DNA of 64,000 bases from Pseudomonadota bacterium (lineage in GTDB: Bacteria > Pseudomonadota > Gammaproteobacteria > Burkholderiales > UBA11063). Below the pieces are notes generated by a model that was not told the DNA's origin, did not search any database, and was given only the letters and a program-made list of their open reading frames with translations. Shown in pieces: positions 39,854 to 49,289 of the stretch (its first letter is position 1; each line of letters opens with the position of its first letter). The translations under genes and the position numbers were made by a program. The stretch is taken from contig RXKA01000009.1 of NCBI GenBank assembly GCA_003962985.1, positions 1 to 64,000 on the forward strand, read 5' to 3'.

Positions 39854-40376
39854 TATAATTATTGTGGGTATTACCGGCGTAGGTAAAACTACGATTGGTA
39901 AAATATTAGCCGATAAATTAAATAAGCCGTTTATTGATCTTGATAAGTATATTGAAAATACTTGTGGTGTCGATATTCCAACTATTTTTGCTTTAGAAGG
40001 TGAAAATGGTTTTCGTGATCGTGAGACATTTGCATTATCTCAAGTAATAAATCATGAAAGTGAGTATGTTTTATCTTTAGGTGGTGGTTGTGTAATTCGT
40101 AATGAAAATCGTCAGATGATCATGCGTGATAACAGCATAACCGTACAGTTAATTGCGGATTTAGATGCAATTGCTAACAGATTATTAAAATCACCAGGTA
40201 AGCGTCCGTTATTAACCAGTCAAGATATTAAAGCAAAAATCTATCAACTTTATGCAGAGCGTAAGGAGTTATATGATTTAGTTAGTGATATTACTATAAA
40301 CAATACTAATTTACGTCCAATGCAAGCCGCAGATAAAGTAGAAGAATTATTATTGGCAAAATTATTGAAAGAATAG
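39840..40376 (+). CDS. aroK: Shikimate kinase
   Basis: Phosphorylates shikimate in aromatic amino acid synthesis. 178 residues. P-loop GITGVGKTTIGK, shikimate-binding DLDKYIE and GENGFRDRE, then LSLGGGCVIR. The pilMNOPQ-aroK order is common in proteobacteria, usually followed by aroB, but here a terminator ends the operon after aroK. Confidence 0.95.
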   Translation: MTFSNIIIVGITGVGKTTIGKILADKLNKPFIDLDKYIENTCGVDIPTIFALEGENGFRDRETFALSQVINHESEYVLSLGGGCVIRNENRQMIMRDNSITVQLIADLDAIANRLLKSPGKRPLLTSQDIKAKIYQLYAERKELYDLVSDITINNTNLRPMQAADKVEELLLAKLLKE

Positions 40377-40380
40377 ATAA

Positions 40381-40411
40381 ATAAAAAGTTTCCTTAAAGG
40401 AAACTTTTTAT
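40381..40411. terminator. Bidirectional terminator between aroK and atoA
   Basis: 15-base perfect arms (ATAAAAAGTTTCCTT and complement) around a single A; T-rich on both strands. Confidence 0.88.
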
Positions 40412-40419
40412 TTTAGGTT

Positions 40420-41073
40420 TTAGTTAGCACTAAAGGTACCAATTTGTTTAGCTAGAATCAATGGTGCTTCTGTTTTAGCTATAACATCATCAACAGTTGT
40501 ATTATCTGCTATTTCCAATAATTTTAAGCCATCAGTGGTAACTTCCATTACCGCCAATTCAGTTACAATCAAATCACAGCATTTCATACCAGTTAATGGT
40601 AATGAACATTGTTTTAATATTTTAGAGTTACCAAATTTATCTGTATGTGTAGTAACTACAATAACTTTTTTTGAGCCTGTCACTAAATCCATAGCGCCAC
40701 CCATGCCTGGTACCATTTTGCCTGGAATCATATAATTAGCGATATTACCATGTTGGTCAACTTCTAGAGTTCCCAATACAGTCACATCAACATGACCACC
40801 ACGAATTAAGGCAAATGAGAACGCAGAGTCAAAACAACTACCATGAGGTAAAATAGTTACCGTGCGACCACCTGCGTTAGTTAAGTTTCTATCATGTTCA
40901 CCATCAACAATATGACCCATACCAATCATTCCATTTTCTGATTGTAAGATAACATTGATGTCAGAAGGTATATAATCAGCTACCAATGTAGGTAACCCGA
41001 TACCTAAGTTTACTAAGTCACCATTTTTAAGTTCTTTTGCTACTCGACGAACGATAATTTGTTTGGCATCCAT
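40420..41073 (-). CDS. atoA: Acetate/acetoacetate CoA-transferase subunit beta
   Basis: 217 residues. With AtoD it moves CoA from acetyl-CoA (or succinyl-CoA in Sco enzymes) to acetoacetate, giving acetoacetyl-CoA. The active-site glutamate is in ILQSENGMIGMG, and VPGKMVPGMGGAMDLVTGSKKV is the family block. Sequence pattern and length fit AtoA better than ScoB, but the CoA donor is not certain. Four bases after atoD. Confidence 0.92.
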   Translation of the reverse strand: MDAKQIIVRRVAKELKNGDLVNLGIGLPTLVADYIPSDINVILQSENGMIGMGHIVDGEHDRNLTNAGGRTVTILPHGSCFDSAFSFALIRGGHVDVTVLGTLEVDQHGNIANYMIPGKMVPGMGGAMDLVTGSKKVIVVTTHTDKFGNSKILKQCSLPLTGMKCCDLIVTELAVMEVTTDGLKLLEIADNTTVDDVIAKTEAPLILAKQIGTFSAN

Positions 41074-41077
41074 TATT

Positions 41078-41740
41078 TTAAACCTCCTCTATTTTTACAA
41101 TGTAATCAATTAAAACACCATGGATAGTAACTGATGATGGATCTATGGTACCAGGTTCACGTACATCATACGTTCCCATTACTACCAAATCGGCTGCCAT
41201 TGCCATAAGAGGATTAAAATTACGTGTAGTACCAATATTTACACCATTACCGAAATTATCTGCATATGAAGCATCAACAAGAGCTAAATCGGCGCCAAGT
41301 GGCTTTTCTAACAAATATTGTTTTCCACTAACCGTAATTACATCTTTGCCTTCTTGTACTAGAGTTCCAAGTCCTGTTGGTGTTAATACGCCACCAAGAC
41401 CAGCACCCTTAGCTCGAATGATTTCTGCTAAAGTTCCTTGTGGTACTAATTGAACTTCTAGTTCACCACTATTCATTAATTTAGCTACATTGGGATTTAA
41501 ACCAACATGAGATGCAATTAGAGTTTTTACTTGACCATTAGCAATTAGTTTTCCTACTCCACGGTCAGGATAACCACCATCATTACAGATAATCGTCAAA
41601 TTCTTAACTCCAGATTCAACCATAGCATCAATCAACTGCTCAGGTGTGCCATCAGTCATGAAACCACCAACCATAACTTTCATGTTATTTTTTAGTAAAG
41701 ATTTAAATTTATCCTTAGCAATAACCTTACTTTGTGGCAT
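41078..41740 (-). CDS. atoD: Acetate/acetoacetate CoA-transferase subunit alpha
   Basis: 220 residues from ATG 41740, chosen because AAGGAG lies six bases before it; ATG 41746 abuts the ribosome site. Family blocks: VMVGGFMTDGTPEQLIDA (CoA-binding GGF), GAGLGGVLTPTGLGT and RNFNPLMAMAADLVV. Operon with atoA, facing the divergent adc/patatin pair across rsmA. Confidence 0.92.
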   Translation of the reverse strand: MPQSKVIAKDKFKSLLKNNMKVMVGGFMTDGTPEQLIDAMVESGVKNLTIICNDGGYPDRGVGKLIANGQVKTLIASHVGLNPNVAKLMNSGELEVQLVPQGTLAEIIRAKGAGLGGVLTPTGLGTLVQEGKDVITVSGKQYLLEKPLGADLALVDASYADNFGNGVNIGTTRNFNPLMAMAADLVVMGTYDVREPGTIDPSSVTIHGVLIDYIVKIEEV

Positions 41741-41803
41741 AAACATCTCCTTTTTAGTTGTTATTCCGTAGTTATTTTAGCATTAATCATGATAGGGTGA
41801 TAA

Positions 41804-42565
41804 CTATTTTATGCAATTACTTAGTTGAATATATTGCTCTATAGTGACATTTTCTGCACGACTTTTTAGGTCGATTCCAATGTTAGTTAATTGTTCAGTT
41901 GTAATTAAACCTTTTAGACTATTACTAATCGTTTTACGCCGTTGATTAAAAGCCTTACTTACAACAATATTTAGTTGCTCTTCATTAACTTGTGAGAAAT
42001 CATAATCAGTTCGTGGCGTCAGTGATACTATTGCTGAATCAACTTTGGGTGCGGGATAAAAACTTTCGGGAGGCACATCTAAAAGGTAACGGCACTTAAA
42101 TTTATACTGTAGCATAATCGTCAATTTTCCATAGTCAGAGCTGTTTGGTTTAGCGCAAATTCGTTCGACTACTTCTTTTTGTAACATGAAAACCATATTT
42201 TTGATATTACTAAATTGACTTAGGTAAAAGAGTATTGGTGTGGATATATTGTATGGTAAATTACCAACAACTCTAATTGGAGTATTATTAAAGCTAAAAT
42301 CAGCCTTTAATGCATCACCATTATGAATGGTTATTTGTTCTGCTGTGAATTTTTTTGTAAGATGAGTAATGATATCACGATCTAATTCAACTACATCAAT
42401 ATGCCCAACTTTATTTATTAAGGGCTCAGTTAATGCTGCAAGACCTGGTCCAATTTCGACTATTTTTATATCTTTTTGGGGATTAATACATTCAATTATT
42501 TTATGTATAATCGCCTGATCTTGTAGGAAATTTTGCCCAAAACGCTTACGAGGAATGTGTGCCAT
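41804..42565 (-). CDS. rsmA: 16S rRNA dimethyladenosine transferase (KsgA)
   Basis: Dimethylates A1518 and A1519 of 16S rRNA. 253 residues from ATG 42565 (MAHIPRKRFGQNFLQD), the standard N-terminus; a 31-residue in-frame extension upstream is not conserved. SAM motif IVEIGPGLAALTEPL and catalytic NLPYNIS are present. It sits between atoDA and adc on the atoDA strand, 63 bases before atoD, so the spacing allows separate transcription. Confidence 0.96.
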   Translation of the reverse strand: MAHIPRKRFGQNFLQDQAIIHKIIECINPQKDIKIVEIGPGLAALTEPLINKVGHIDVVELDRDIITHLTKKFTAEQITIHNGDALKADFSFNNTPIRVVGNLPYNISTPILFYLSQFSNIKNMVFMLQKEVVERICAKPNSSDYGKLTIMLQYKFKCRYLLDVPPESFYPAPKVDSAIVSLTPRTDYDFSQVNEEQLNIVVSKAFNQRRKTISNSLKGLITTEQLTNIGIDLKSRAENVTIEQYIQLSNCIK

Positions 42566-42611
42566 AAGTTTGTTACCGTAGAAACTAAATACTAAATTGT
42601 ACCGAAATATT

Positions 42612-42639
42612 TTGAAGTGTGTACAACTTATGTTAAAAT
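42612..42639 (+). promoter_or_regulatory. Promoter of adc and patatin genes
   Basis: TTGAAG (42612-42617), 16-base spacer ending TGT, then TAAAAT (42634-42639). It is 37 bases before the adc start. Confidence 0.7.
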
Positions 42640-42675
42640 GTTCCTCACAATTAATCAATGAATGGATAAGTACAT

Positions 42676-43422
42676 ATGAAAATTAATGAGATAAAACAAA
42701 ATGCATTTGCAATGCCATTAACTTCACCAAGTGCATTACAAATTGACTATCGCTTTGTAGATCGTGAGTATTTCATTATTTCTTACGAAACGGATTATGA
42801 TGTTTTGCAAGAAATTGTACCAGAACCGTTAAAAGTTATTAGTAATATCGTCAAATTTGAATTTATGCGGATGCCTGATGCTCATGGATTTGGTAGCTTT
42901 ACTGAAGCAGGTCAGGTGATTGAAGTTGAATTTGAAGGTAAACCTGGAACTTATTCACATATGATGTTTTTAGATGATTTAGCACCAATTGCGGCAGGTC
43001 GTGAAATCTGGGGATTTCCTAAAAAATATGCAAGTCCAAAATTAGAAATTGATGTTGATACTCTGTTGGGCACCCTCAGATATAATAGTGTGCCAGTTGC
43101 TATTGGTACAATGGGTTTTAAATATAAAACCTTGGATGCCGAAGCGGTACAGCAATCATTAACCAATACACCAAATTATTTATTAAAGATTATTCCGCAT
43201 GCTAATGGTAAAGACATGAGTATTTGCCAGTTAGTTAGATATTTCTTAAAAGATGTTACAGTGAAAGGTGCGTGGACTGGACCTTCTGATTTACAGTTAT
43301 TTAGTCATGCCTTGGCTCCTGTTGCAAAATTACCTGTGCGCAAAGTAATCAGCGGTACTCATTTAGTAGCCGATCTTACGCTTGGTTTTGGCGAAGTTGT
43401 TTATGATTATTTAGTGGACTAA
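42676..43422 (+). CDS. adc: Acetoacetate decarboxylase
   Basis: Converts acetoacetate to acetone and CO2 through a Schiff-base lysine. 248 residues, the family length. The hallmark GREIWGFPKKYASPK carries the two adjacent lysines, one catalytic. PEPLKV and YSHMMFLDDLAPIAAGRE are also typical. It lies 4 bases from the patatin gene, so the two are one operon. Related ADC-fold enzymes exist, but the active-site match is good. Confidence 0.93.
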   Translation: MKINEIKQNAFAMPLTSPSALQIDYRFVDREYFIISYETDYDVLQEIVPEPLKVISNIVKFEFMRMPDAHGFGSFTEAGQVIEVEFEGKPGTYSHMMFLDDLAPIAAGREIWGFPKKYASPKLEIDVDTLLGTLRYNSVPVAIGTMGFKYKTLDAEAVQQSLTNTPNYLLKIIPHANGKDMSICQLVRYFLKDVTVKGAWTGPSDLQLFSHALAPVAKLPVRKVISGTHLVADLTLGFGEVVYDYLVD

Positions 43423-43426
43423 GACA

Positions 43427-44587
43427 ATGAATACGCAAACAAAAAAAACTAGTAATCGTGAAGCTCACCATGAGCGGAAGATAATTTATGTATTTCAGGG
43501 CGGCGGTGCATTAGGTTCTTTTCAAGTTGGTGGTGTTGAAGCGCTATATGAAAATGATTACCGTGCAAATATGGTGGTGGGTATTTCAATTGGCGGTTTT
43601 AATGCTGCGATTATTGCGGGTAACCCACCAGAAAAACGAGTTGCTAAATTAAAGCAATTTTGGGATACGATTACTACTCATGTTCCGTTTCCTAATATTC
43701 CTTTTGCAGGTTGTGCCAAAGTTCATAATTCATTGGGTGCTCATAGTGCATTGTTGTTTGGGCAACAAGGGTTTTTCTCACCTCGTCCAATGAATCCATG
43801 GTTAATTGCCAATGGACATCCAGAAGATTTTAGTTTTTATGATACCACGCCAATGCGTGAAACTTTAAAGCAAGTAATTGACTTTGATTACTTGAATGCA
43901 GCACATGTAAGACTTTGTTTGGGTGTTACTGATTTAGAAAATGGTGATTTTATTTTCTTTGACAATACCAAGGAAAAAATTACCGCAGATCATATCTTAG
44001 CATCTGGTGCACTACCGCCTGGGTTTCCAGCGATAAAAATTGATGGTCGCTATTATGTTGATGGTGGAGTTTATGCAAATACTCCGTTGTCTAAAGTGTT
44101 AGATGAATTTGCAGACAATGAAAGTAATATTTGTAATGTGTTGTGTTTCATGTTTGATTTATTTTCAGCATCAGGTCCATTGCCACATTCAATGGATGGA
44201 ATGTTAGAGCGAATTAAAGATATTCAATATTCATCACATTCAAAACGTTCAAATGCAATTTACGCAACAACACAAAATTTGTCACATGCAATTCGCTTTT
44301 TAGGAGATAAATTACCTCCTGAAGTACGTAATGATCCGCAAGTTCAAGAAGTTCTTAAATTGGGGCATGCGCATCGTTTGGATTTGGTTCATGTGATTTA
44401 TCATTCAACTCGCGGTACTGAATTACATAGTAAAGATTATAATTTTAGTGCTGAAACCGCGCAGATTCATTATCAGCAGGGTTATGATATCACTAAGCAG
44501 TTAATTCAACGCGAGGCAAAACAATGGGATAAATATCATTCAGAAGGTACTACTATTTATACTATTGATGGTAATAAAGCAATTTAA
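43427..44587 (+). CDS. Patatin-like phospholipase/esterase
   Basis: 386 residues. Oxyanion loop QGGGALGSFQVGG, nucleophile elbow GISIGGFNAA (Ser of GxSxG) and dyad Asp in DGGVYANTPL. The long C-terminal part (ERIKDIQYSSHSKRSNAI and later) is of the type found in DUF3734-containing patatins. Co-operonic with adc. In other bacteria patatins of this kind sit with 3-hydroxybutyrate dehydrogenase, so a link to PHB/ketone-body or lipid turnover is plausible but unproven. Confidence 0.9.
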   Translation: MNTQTKKTSNREAHHERKIIYVFQGGGALGSFQVGGVEALYENDYRANMVVGISIGGFNAAIIAGNPPEKRVAKLKQFWDTITTHVPFPNIPFAGCAKVHNSLGAHSALLFGQQGFFSPRPMNPWLIANGHPEDFSFYDTTPMRETLKQVIDFDYLNAAHVRLCLGVTDLENGDFIFFDNTKEKITADHILASGALPPGFPAIKIDGRYYVDGGVYANTPLSKVLDEFADNESNICNVLCFMFDLFSASGPLPHSMDGMLERIKDIQYSSHSKRSNAIYATTQNLSHAIRFLGDKLPPEVRNDPQVQEVLKLGHAHRLDLVHVIYHSTRGTELHSKDYNFSAETAQIHYQQGYDITKQLIQREAKQWDKYHSEGTTIYTIDGNKAI

Positions 44588-44602
44588 ATCAATTAAATAA
44601 AA

Positions 44603-44628
44603 AAGTGGAGTATATTTTAACTCCACTT
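44603..44628. terminator. Terminator between patatin and phasin-like genes
   Basis: AAGTGGAGT / ACTCCACTT with an eight-base loop; six T follow on the minus strand, fewer on plus. Confidence 0.78.
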
Positions 44629-44650
44629 CATTAAGTCAGCTATTGTTGCG

Positions 44651-45022
44651 TTAATTTTTCAATATTTCTTCACCTTTTTGTTTTGCTTCTTGGCATAACT
44701 CAAGGAATTTTTGTTGACGAATATTGACAATACTTAAGAACTTTTCATAATAATCCGTATTAGGTAATGTATTCACAATATTGACAATATTAAAAAATTG
44801 GTGAGTAAAGCGCATAAAATAAAAATACATATCAGAACCTTTAAATGTGTGCGTTTGCGCAAGTGCTTGTGAGTTTAACTCACTGTAATGCTGCTTGGTA
44901 AATTGCAAACCTTCATTTAATTTATGCAATACTGGTTTAATATCCTGTAGGTAATCTTGAGCATTTTGTAAGACTTGTATCGTTTCTTCTAGCTTTTTTT
45001 TTGCTTCATTAAATAAATCCAT
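44651..45022 (-). CDS. Small helical, phasin-like protein
   Basis: 123 residues, almost all amphipathic helix: MDLFNEAKKKLEETIQVLQN, then LNEGLQFTKQHYSELNSQAL and a C-terminal NIRQQKFLELCQEAKQKGEE. The last block resembles the C-terminus of the phasin-like protein at 12275 (LRLRQQKLIEENLEIF). GGAGAT precedes ATG. Its neighbours are acetoacetate/PHB-linked genes, which suits a granule-associated role, but the family assignment is by eye only. Confidence 0.55.
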   Translation of the reverse strand: MDLFNEAKKKLEETIQVLQNAQDYLQDIKPVLHKLNEGLQFTKQHYSELNSQALAQTHTFKGSDMYFYFMRFTHQFFNIVNIVNTLPNTDYYEKFLSIVNIRQQKFLELCQEAKQKGEEILKN

Positions 45023-45169
45023 GTTATCTCCATTACCTTAAACGATGTAATATTTATTTTACGGTATATATTGTATCTTAACTTACGCTATAACAAATAA
45101 CATCTTATTGTTCAGTGCAGCACAAAATTAACAATTAATTATTTCCTCAATGTTAAATTTAACATTTGG

Positions 45170-45676
45170 CTATCCCATTAATTCTGATAATATTTCATAT
45201 TCATGTTTTAATATTGCCATGATGTATTGCGATGCATATTGGTTATTACGTAAATAAGACTCAATTAATTTACCTTCCTCCCGAAATCCAACTTGTTTAT
45301 AAAGGTTATACGCTCGCTGATTATCAACAAAAACATCTAACCATAGACGATGCGCATTTAGTTCTTCAAAAGCAAGTTTTTGGATTAGGCGTACAGTTTG
45401 TTTGCCAATTGATTCTCCTTTACGTGTGACCACTAAACGACGTAAGTTAATGGAGTTACTACTATCTTTCACATTGTCAAGAATCACATAGCCCAAAAAC
45501 TTATGTTCTGGGTTGGTGATCACATAATGTCTAAAATTATCATCAGTCAAGGCATTGAAGTGTGTTTGATAATCCCATTGATAAACAAAATTACAATTAT
45601 CTGGATGTTGTTCAGCACTAAGCACCAAATCTAAATCACTAGCTTTGGTACTGCGTAATAAAATATTTATGGTCAT
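45170..45676 (-). CDS. GNAT-family N-acetyltransferase
   Basis: 168 residues. GNAT layout: LRSTKASDLDLVLSAEQ at the start, RRLVVTRKGESIGKQTVRLI (acetyl-CoA pyrophosphate loop) and VDNQRAYNLYKQVGFREEGKL near the end, as in RimJ/RimL/SpeG-like members. Substrate unknown. Eleven bases after pdxY on the same strand, so probably cotranscribed. Confidence 0.88.
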   Translation of the reverse strand: MTINILLRSTKASDLDLVLSAEQHPDNCNFVYQWDYQTHFNALTDDNFRHYVITNPEHKFLGYVILDNVKDSSNSINLRRLVVTRKGESIGKQTVRLIQKLAFEELNAHRLWLDVFVDNQRAYNLYKQVGFREEGKLIESYLRNNQYASQYIMAILKHEYEILSELMG

Positions 45677-45687
45677 GGCATTTGCAA

Positions 45688-46542
45688 CTATAATTTATGG
45701 GCAACAAACTTTGTGCGTGGTTCAACTATTTCATCTTGTGCCTGAATAATAGCTAATTCGCGTTGTTGTAGTTGCTGTGTTTTGAGAAAGACAGCATAAA
45801 TAGTTGCTGCAGTATGCTCTAAGCTTTGTTTTAAATCCTGAGTTTCTAAAAATTTAGCGGTAAATACAGCCGCAGTCATATCACCTGAACCATTTGGAGC
45901 TATTGGCATATTTAATTTAGGGGTAGCGATTAAATAGGTTTCTTGTGCATTAGAGACCAACATTTCAATATTATCCTCATTACCATTACGAGTAAGGCTG
46001 GTTACTAAAATAGTTTGGACACCTTTAACATGTAATATTTGGCAAGCTTTTAGAGCATCATCAAGGGTATTAATTTCTATACCGGTTAGATAAGTTAACT
46101 CAAATTGGTTAGGAGTTAAAATTGAAGCATAAGACAATGCTTGGTTTTGAAAAAATTCTGGTACTCCAGGGCGGACAAAAACACCACGTCCAACATCACC
46201 AATTACAGGGTCGCAACAATAAAGTAGATTCGGATTTTTAGCTTTTATCTTATCCAACCATTTTAATAATACTTCGCCCAAAGCTTTATCTCCGAGATAA
46301 CCAGTTAGTACCGCATCTAAATTATCTAGTACCTGCCGATCATCAAGCCCTTTGAAAATATTATCAATGTGTTCGATTGACATAATATCACCAGTCCAAG
46401 AACCATATCCAGTATGATTAGAGAATTGCACCGTATTAACATTAATGACATCATGACCTAAGCGTTGCATTGGAAACACAGCTGCTTTATTACCTACATA
46501 ACCAAATGCAACATGAGATTGCATTGAAAGAATATTTGCCAT
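45688..46542 (-). CDS. pdxY: Pyridoxal kinase
   Basis: Phosphorylates pyridoxal in vitamin B6 salvage. 284 residues. MANILSMQSHVAFGYVGNKAAVFPMQRLG and VNTVQFSNHTGYGSWTG match PdxY, and the late ATP/anion-hole motif reads IAPNGSGDMTAAVF. First gene of a small leftward unit with the GNAT gene, divergent from ubiD. Confidence 0.95.
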   Translation of the reverse strand: MANILSMQSHVAFGYVGNKAAVFPMQRLGHDVINVNTVQFSNHTGYGSWTGDIMSIEHIDNIFKGLDDRQVLDNLDAVLTGYLGDKALGEVLLKWLDKIKAKNPNLLYCCDPVIGDVGRGVFVRPGVPEFFQNQALSYASILTPNQFELTYLTGIEINTLDDALKACQILHVKGVQTILVTSLTRNGNEDNIEMLVSNAQETYLIATPKLNMPIAPNGSGDMTAAVFTAKFLETQDLKQSLEHTAATIYAVFLKTQQLQQRELAIIQAQDEIVEPRTKFVAHKL

Positions 46543-46721
46543 AATAAGATATCCCTAGATTTATCAATTCATAAGCTGTAATTATACTTTATGATAGTAG
46601 TAAAAATAAATATATAAAAACTATAATCATTACTGTTAGAATAAGATGTGCAATTCAGCCAATAAATAATACTTATAACGTGGTAAAATTTTGCCATTAT
46701 TTATCTTATAGGTACCACAAG

Positions 46722-48188
46722 ATGCAATACCGTGATTTACGCGAGTTTATTACTAAATTAGAAGAATTAGGCGAACTAAAACGAGTAACACAACCTGTTT
46801 CACCACATTTGGAAATGACTGCATTTTGCGATACTGTTTTACAAAATCAAGGACCCGCAATTTTTTTTGAAAACCCAATTGATTCTGATATTCCTGTCCT
46901 AGGTAATTTATTTGGAACAACTCGTCGTGTTGCCTTAGGAATGGGATGTGATTCTATCCAAGAATTGCGTCAAGTTGGTGAGTTTTTGGCGGAATTAAAA
47001 GAACCACAACCACCCAAAGGTCTAAAGGATGCGTGGGATAAATTACCATTATTAAAGCAACTATATAATATGCTGCCTAAGGTCATCAAAAAAGCTCCTG
47101 TGCATGAGGTTATTATTGAAAAAGATGCGGTTGATTTAACCAAGTTACCAATTTGGCATTGCCATAGTGAAGATATTGCACCATTAATTACATGGGGGTT
47201 GGTAGTTACGCGTGGACCAAATAAGAAACGGCAAAATTTGGGTATTTATCGTCAACAAGTAATCGGTAAAAATCGTGTAATTATGCGTTGGTTATCACAT
47301 CGTGGTGGCGCGCTAGATTATCGCGAGCACTGTCAACAATTCCCTGATAAACCATATCCAATTGCGGTGGTACTTGGTTGTGATCCTGCTACTATTCTCG
47401 GTGCCGTAACACCTGTTCCTGATAGTTTATCTGAATATCAATTTGCGGGCTTACTACGCGGTAGTCGTACTGAATTAACTGAGTGTTTATTATCAGATTT
47501 ACAAGTTCCTGCTTATGCCGAGATTGTCCTAGAAGGATTTATTTATCCTAATGATACGGCAGTTGAAGGTCCATATGGTGATCATACTGGTTATTATAAT
47601 GAACAAGATACATTTCCCGTAATGACGATTGAAAAAATTACTACTCGTGAAAAACCAATTTATCATAGTACTTACACTGGTAAGCCATTGGATGAACCAG
47701 CTATCTTGGGTGAAGCGTTAAATGAAGTTTTTGTTCCATTATTGCAAAAACAATTTCCTGAAATAGTTGATTTCTATTTACCACCAGAAGGATGTAGTTA
47801 TCGTTTAGCGGTGGTGTCTATTAAAAAACAATATGCTGGACATGCTAAACGAGTTATGTTGGGAATCTGGAGTTATTTACGGCAATTTATGTATACTAAA
47901 TTTATTATTGTGGTGGATGATGATGTTAATATTCGTGATTGGAAAGATGTGATTTGGGCATTGACGACACGGGTAGATCCGCTACGTGATACGACGATGA
48001 TAGATCGTACTCCAATTGATTATTTAGATTTTGCTTCACCTATATCTGGATTAGGTAGTAAAATGGGGATTGATGCAACCAATAAATTGCACGGAGAGAC
48101 TAATCGCGAGTGGGGACGCCCGATTGTAAAAGATAAAAAAGTACAAGAGAAGATGGATAAATTATATTCTGACATGTTTAATTCTTGA
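46722..48188 (+). CDS. ubiD: 4-hydroxy-3-polyprenylbenzoate decarboxylase
   Basis: Prenyl-FMN-dependent decarboxylase of ubiquinone synthesis. 488 residues from ATG 46722 ([20 protein letters not shown]), the usual N-terminus. Long family blocks are readable: [47 protein letters not shown] and [13 protein letters not shown]. The ribosome site is weak. UbiX, which makes the cofactor, is not in the window. Confidence 0.97.
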   Translation: MQYRDLREFITKLEELGELKRVTQPVSPHLEMTAFCDTVLQNQGPAIFFENPIDSDIPVLGNLFGTTRRVALGMGCDSIQELRQVGEFLAELKEPQPPKGLKDAWDKLPLLKQLYNMLPKVIKKAPVHEVIIEKDAVDLTKLPIWHCHSEDIAPLITWGLVVTRGPNKKRQNLGIYRQQVIGKNRVIMRWLSHRGGALDYREHCQQFPDKPYPIAVVLGCDPATILGAVTPVPDSLSEYQFAGLLRGSRTELTECLLSDLQVPAYAEIVLEGFIYPNDTAVEGPYGDHTGYYNEQDTFPVMTIEKITTREKPIYHSTYTGKPLDEPAILGEALNEVFVPLLQKQFPEIVDFYLPPEGCSYRLAVVSIKKQYAGHAKRVMLGIWSYLRQFMYTKFIIVVDDDVNIRDWKDVIWALTTRVDPLRDTTMIDRTPIDYLDFASPISGLGSKMGIDATNKLHGETNREWGRPIVKDKKVQEKMDKLYSDMFNS

Positions 48189-48201
48189 ATGGGTTGAAGT
48201 T

Positions 48202-49113
48202 ATGTACAATGATATGGCAATTTTTCTTGAGATAGTTGATGCAAATAGCCTGATTCGGGCGGCCAAAAATTTGAAGATATCTCAAGCGACGGTTAGTAGA
48301 AGACTAAAAGCTTTGGAACAAGAATTGGAAGTGCCATTAATTATTCGTAATACTCGTGGGCTTGAAGTCACTACTGAAGGTATGATGCTATATCATGAAT
48401 TGAAAAAGCAGCAAGTTAGTTTAATGCGTACTGTTGATGAGTTAAGACAGGTTCAATCATCAGCCGTTGGGCGGATACGAGTTGCTTTGCCTGTTGTTCT
48501 GTCTTACGACATCATAACACCATACTTAGCTGAATTTGTCCAAAATCACCCAGAGATTGAGTTAGAGATTTGTTATCATAATCGTGAAATTGACATTTTG
48601 CGGGAACATTTTGACATAGCTATTGTCAACTATGTCCCACGTCAGCAAACGGTAAAAATGCGGCGATTATACAGTATTGATACGGCTTTGTATTGTTCTC
48701 CTAAATATATAGAACGTTACGGAGAACCAAAAAATATAGAAAGTTTAAATATTGACCACCTCTGTGTGGGGCATATTAATTTTGATATGACTACCAATCG
48801 AATGGTTTATGTCAAACATGATATTGATGGTGATTCAGTTCATAGGAATCGAGGCAGATTTTTTACTAATAATGCATTACATAATAAGCAAATTGCTTTA
48901 AGCGGTCATGCAATAGCTGGTGGATGGGATGAGTTATTTATGGAAGAGTTACAATCTGGAGAGTTAATCAGGTTGTTTCCTGAATATACCTTCGGTACAA
49001 TCTCATTTTATTTATTGAAATTAACCGAATATGATAATGTTGCCGTGAAAGCTTTTTTGGAGTTTTTGGAAAGTTGTTTTGCACGAGTTAATAAGCAAAA
49101 ACCGACCTTATAA
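48202..49113 (+). CDS. LysR-family transcriptional regulator
   Basis: 303 residues. N-terminal winged helix-turn-helix (FLEIVDANSLIRAAKNLKISQATVSRRLKALEQEL) and effector domain (about 90-295). Thirteen bases after ubiD, so possibly cotranscribed. The target is unknown; the convergent or adjacent genes are not obviously a classic LysR divergent target. It resembles the interrupted LysR at the left edge. Confidence 0.93.
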   Translation: MYNDMAIFLEIVDANSLIRAAKNLKISQATVSRRLKALEQELEVPLIIRNTRGLEVTTEGMMLYHELKKQQVSLMRTVDELRQVQSSAVGRIRVALPVVLSYDIITPYLAEFVQNHPEIELEICYHNREIDILREHFDIAIVNYVPRQQTVKMRRLYSIDTALYCSPKYIERYGEPKNIESLNIDHLCVGHINFDMTTNRMVYVKHDIDGDSVHRNRGRFFTNNALHNKQIALSGHAIAGGWDELFMEELQSGELIRLFPEYTFGTISFYLLKLTEYDNVAVKAFLEFLESCFARVNKQKPTL

Positions 49114-49289
49114 GCACTGCACATAGAATATCTTAGATGAATTAGGGTAAAATAAGACCGTTTATATTGATTTACTACACCGTTGTAAAATTACTGGTGG
49201 TTTATAATGGAAATAAGAAGAATTTATTATAGTAATTGGTTGATATAGTTTTAATTAAATTATTAGCGATTTCTTACAAGGAGTTTATT

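Noticed and set aside
34919-40376. DNA uptake sequences of Neisseriaceae near the pil genes and in terminators
   Set aside because: No copy of GCCGTCTGAA or a shared 10-base word was seen in the terminators; each hairpin has its own sequence.
45149-45166. Palindrome AATGTTAAATTTAACATT after the GNAT gene
   Set aside because: It has no loop, is entirely AT-rich at its centre and no T-run follows, so neither a terminator nor an operator is supported.
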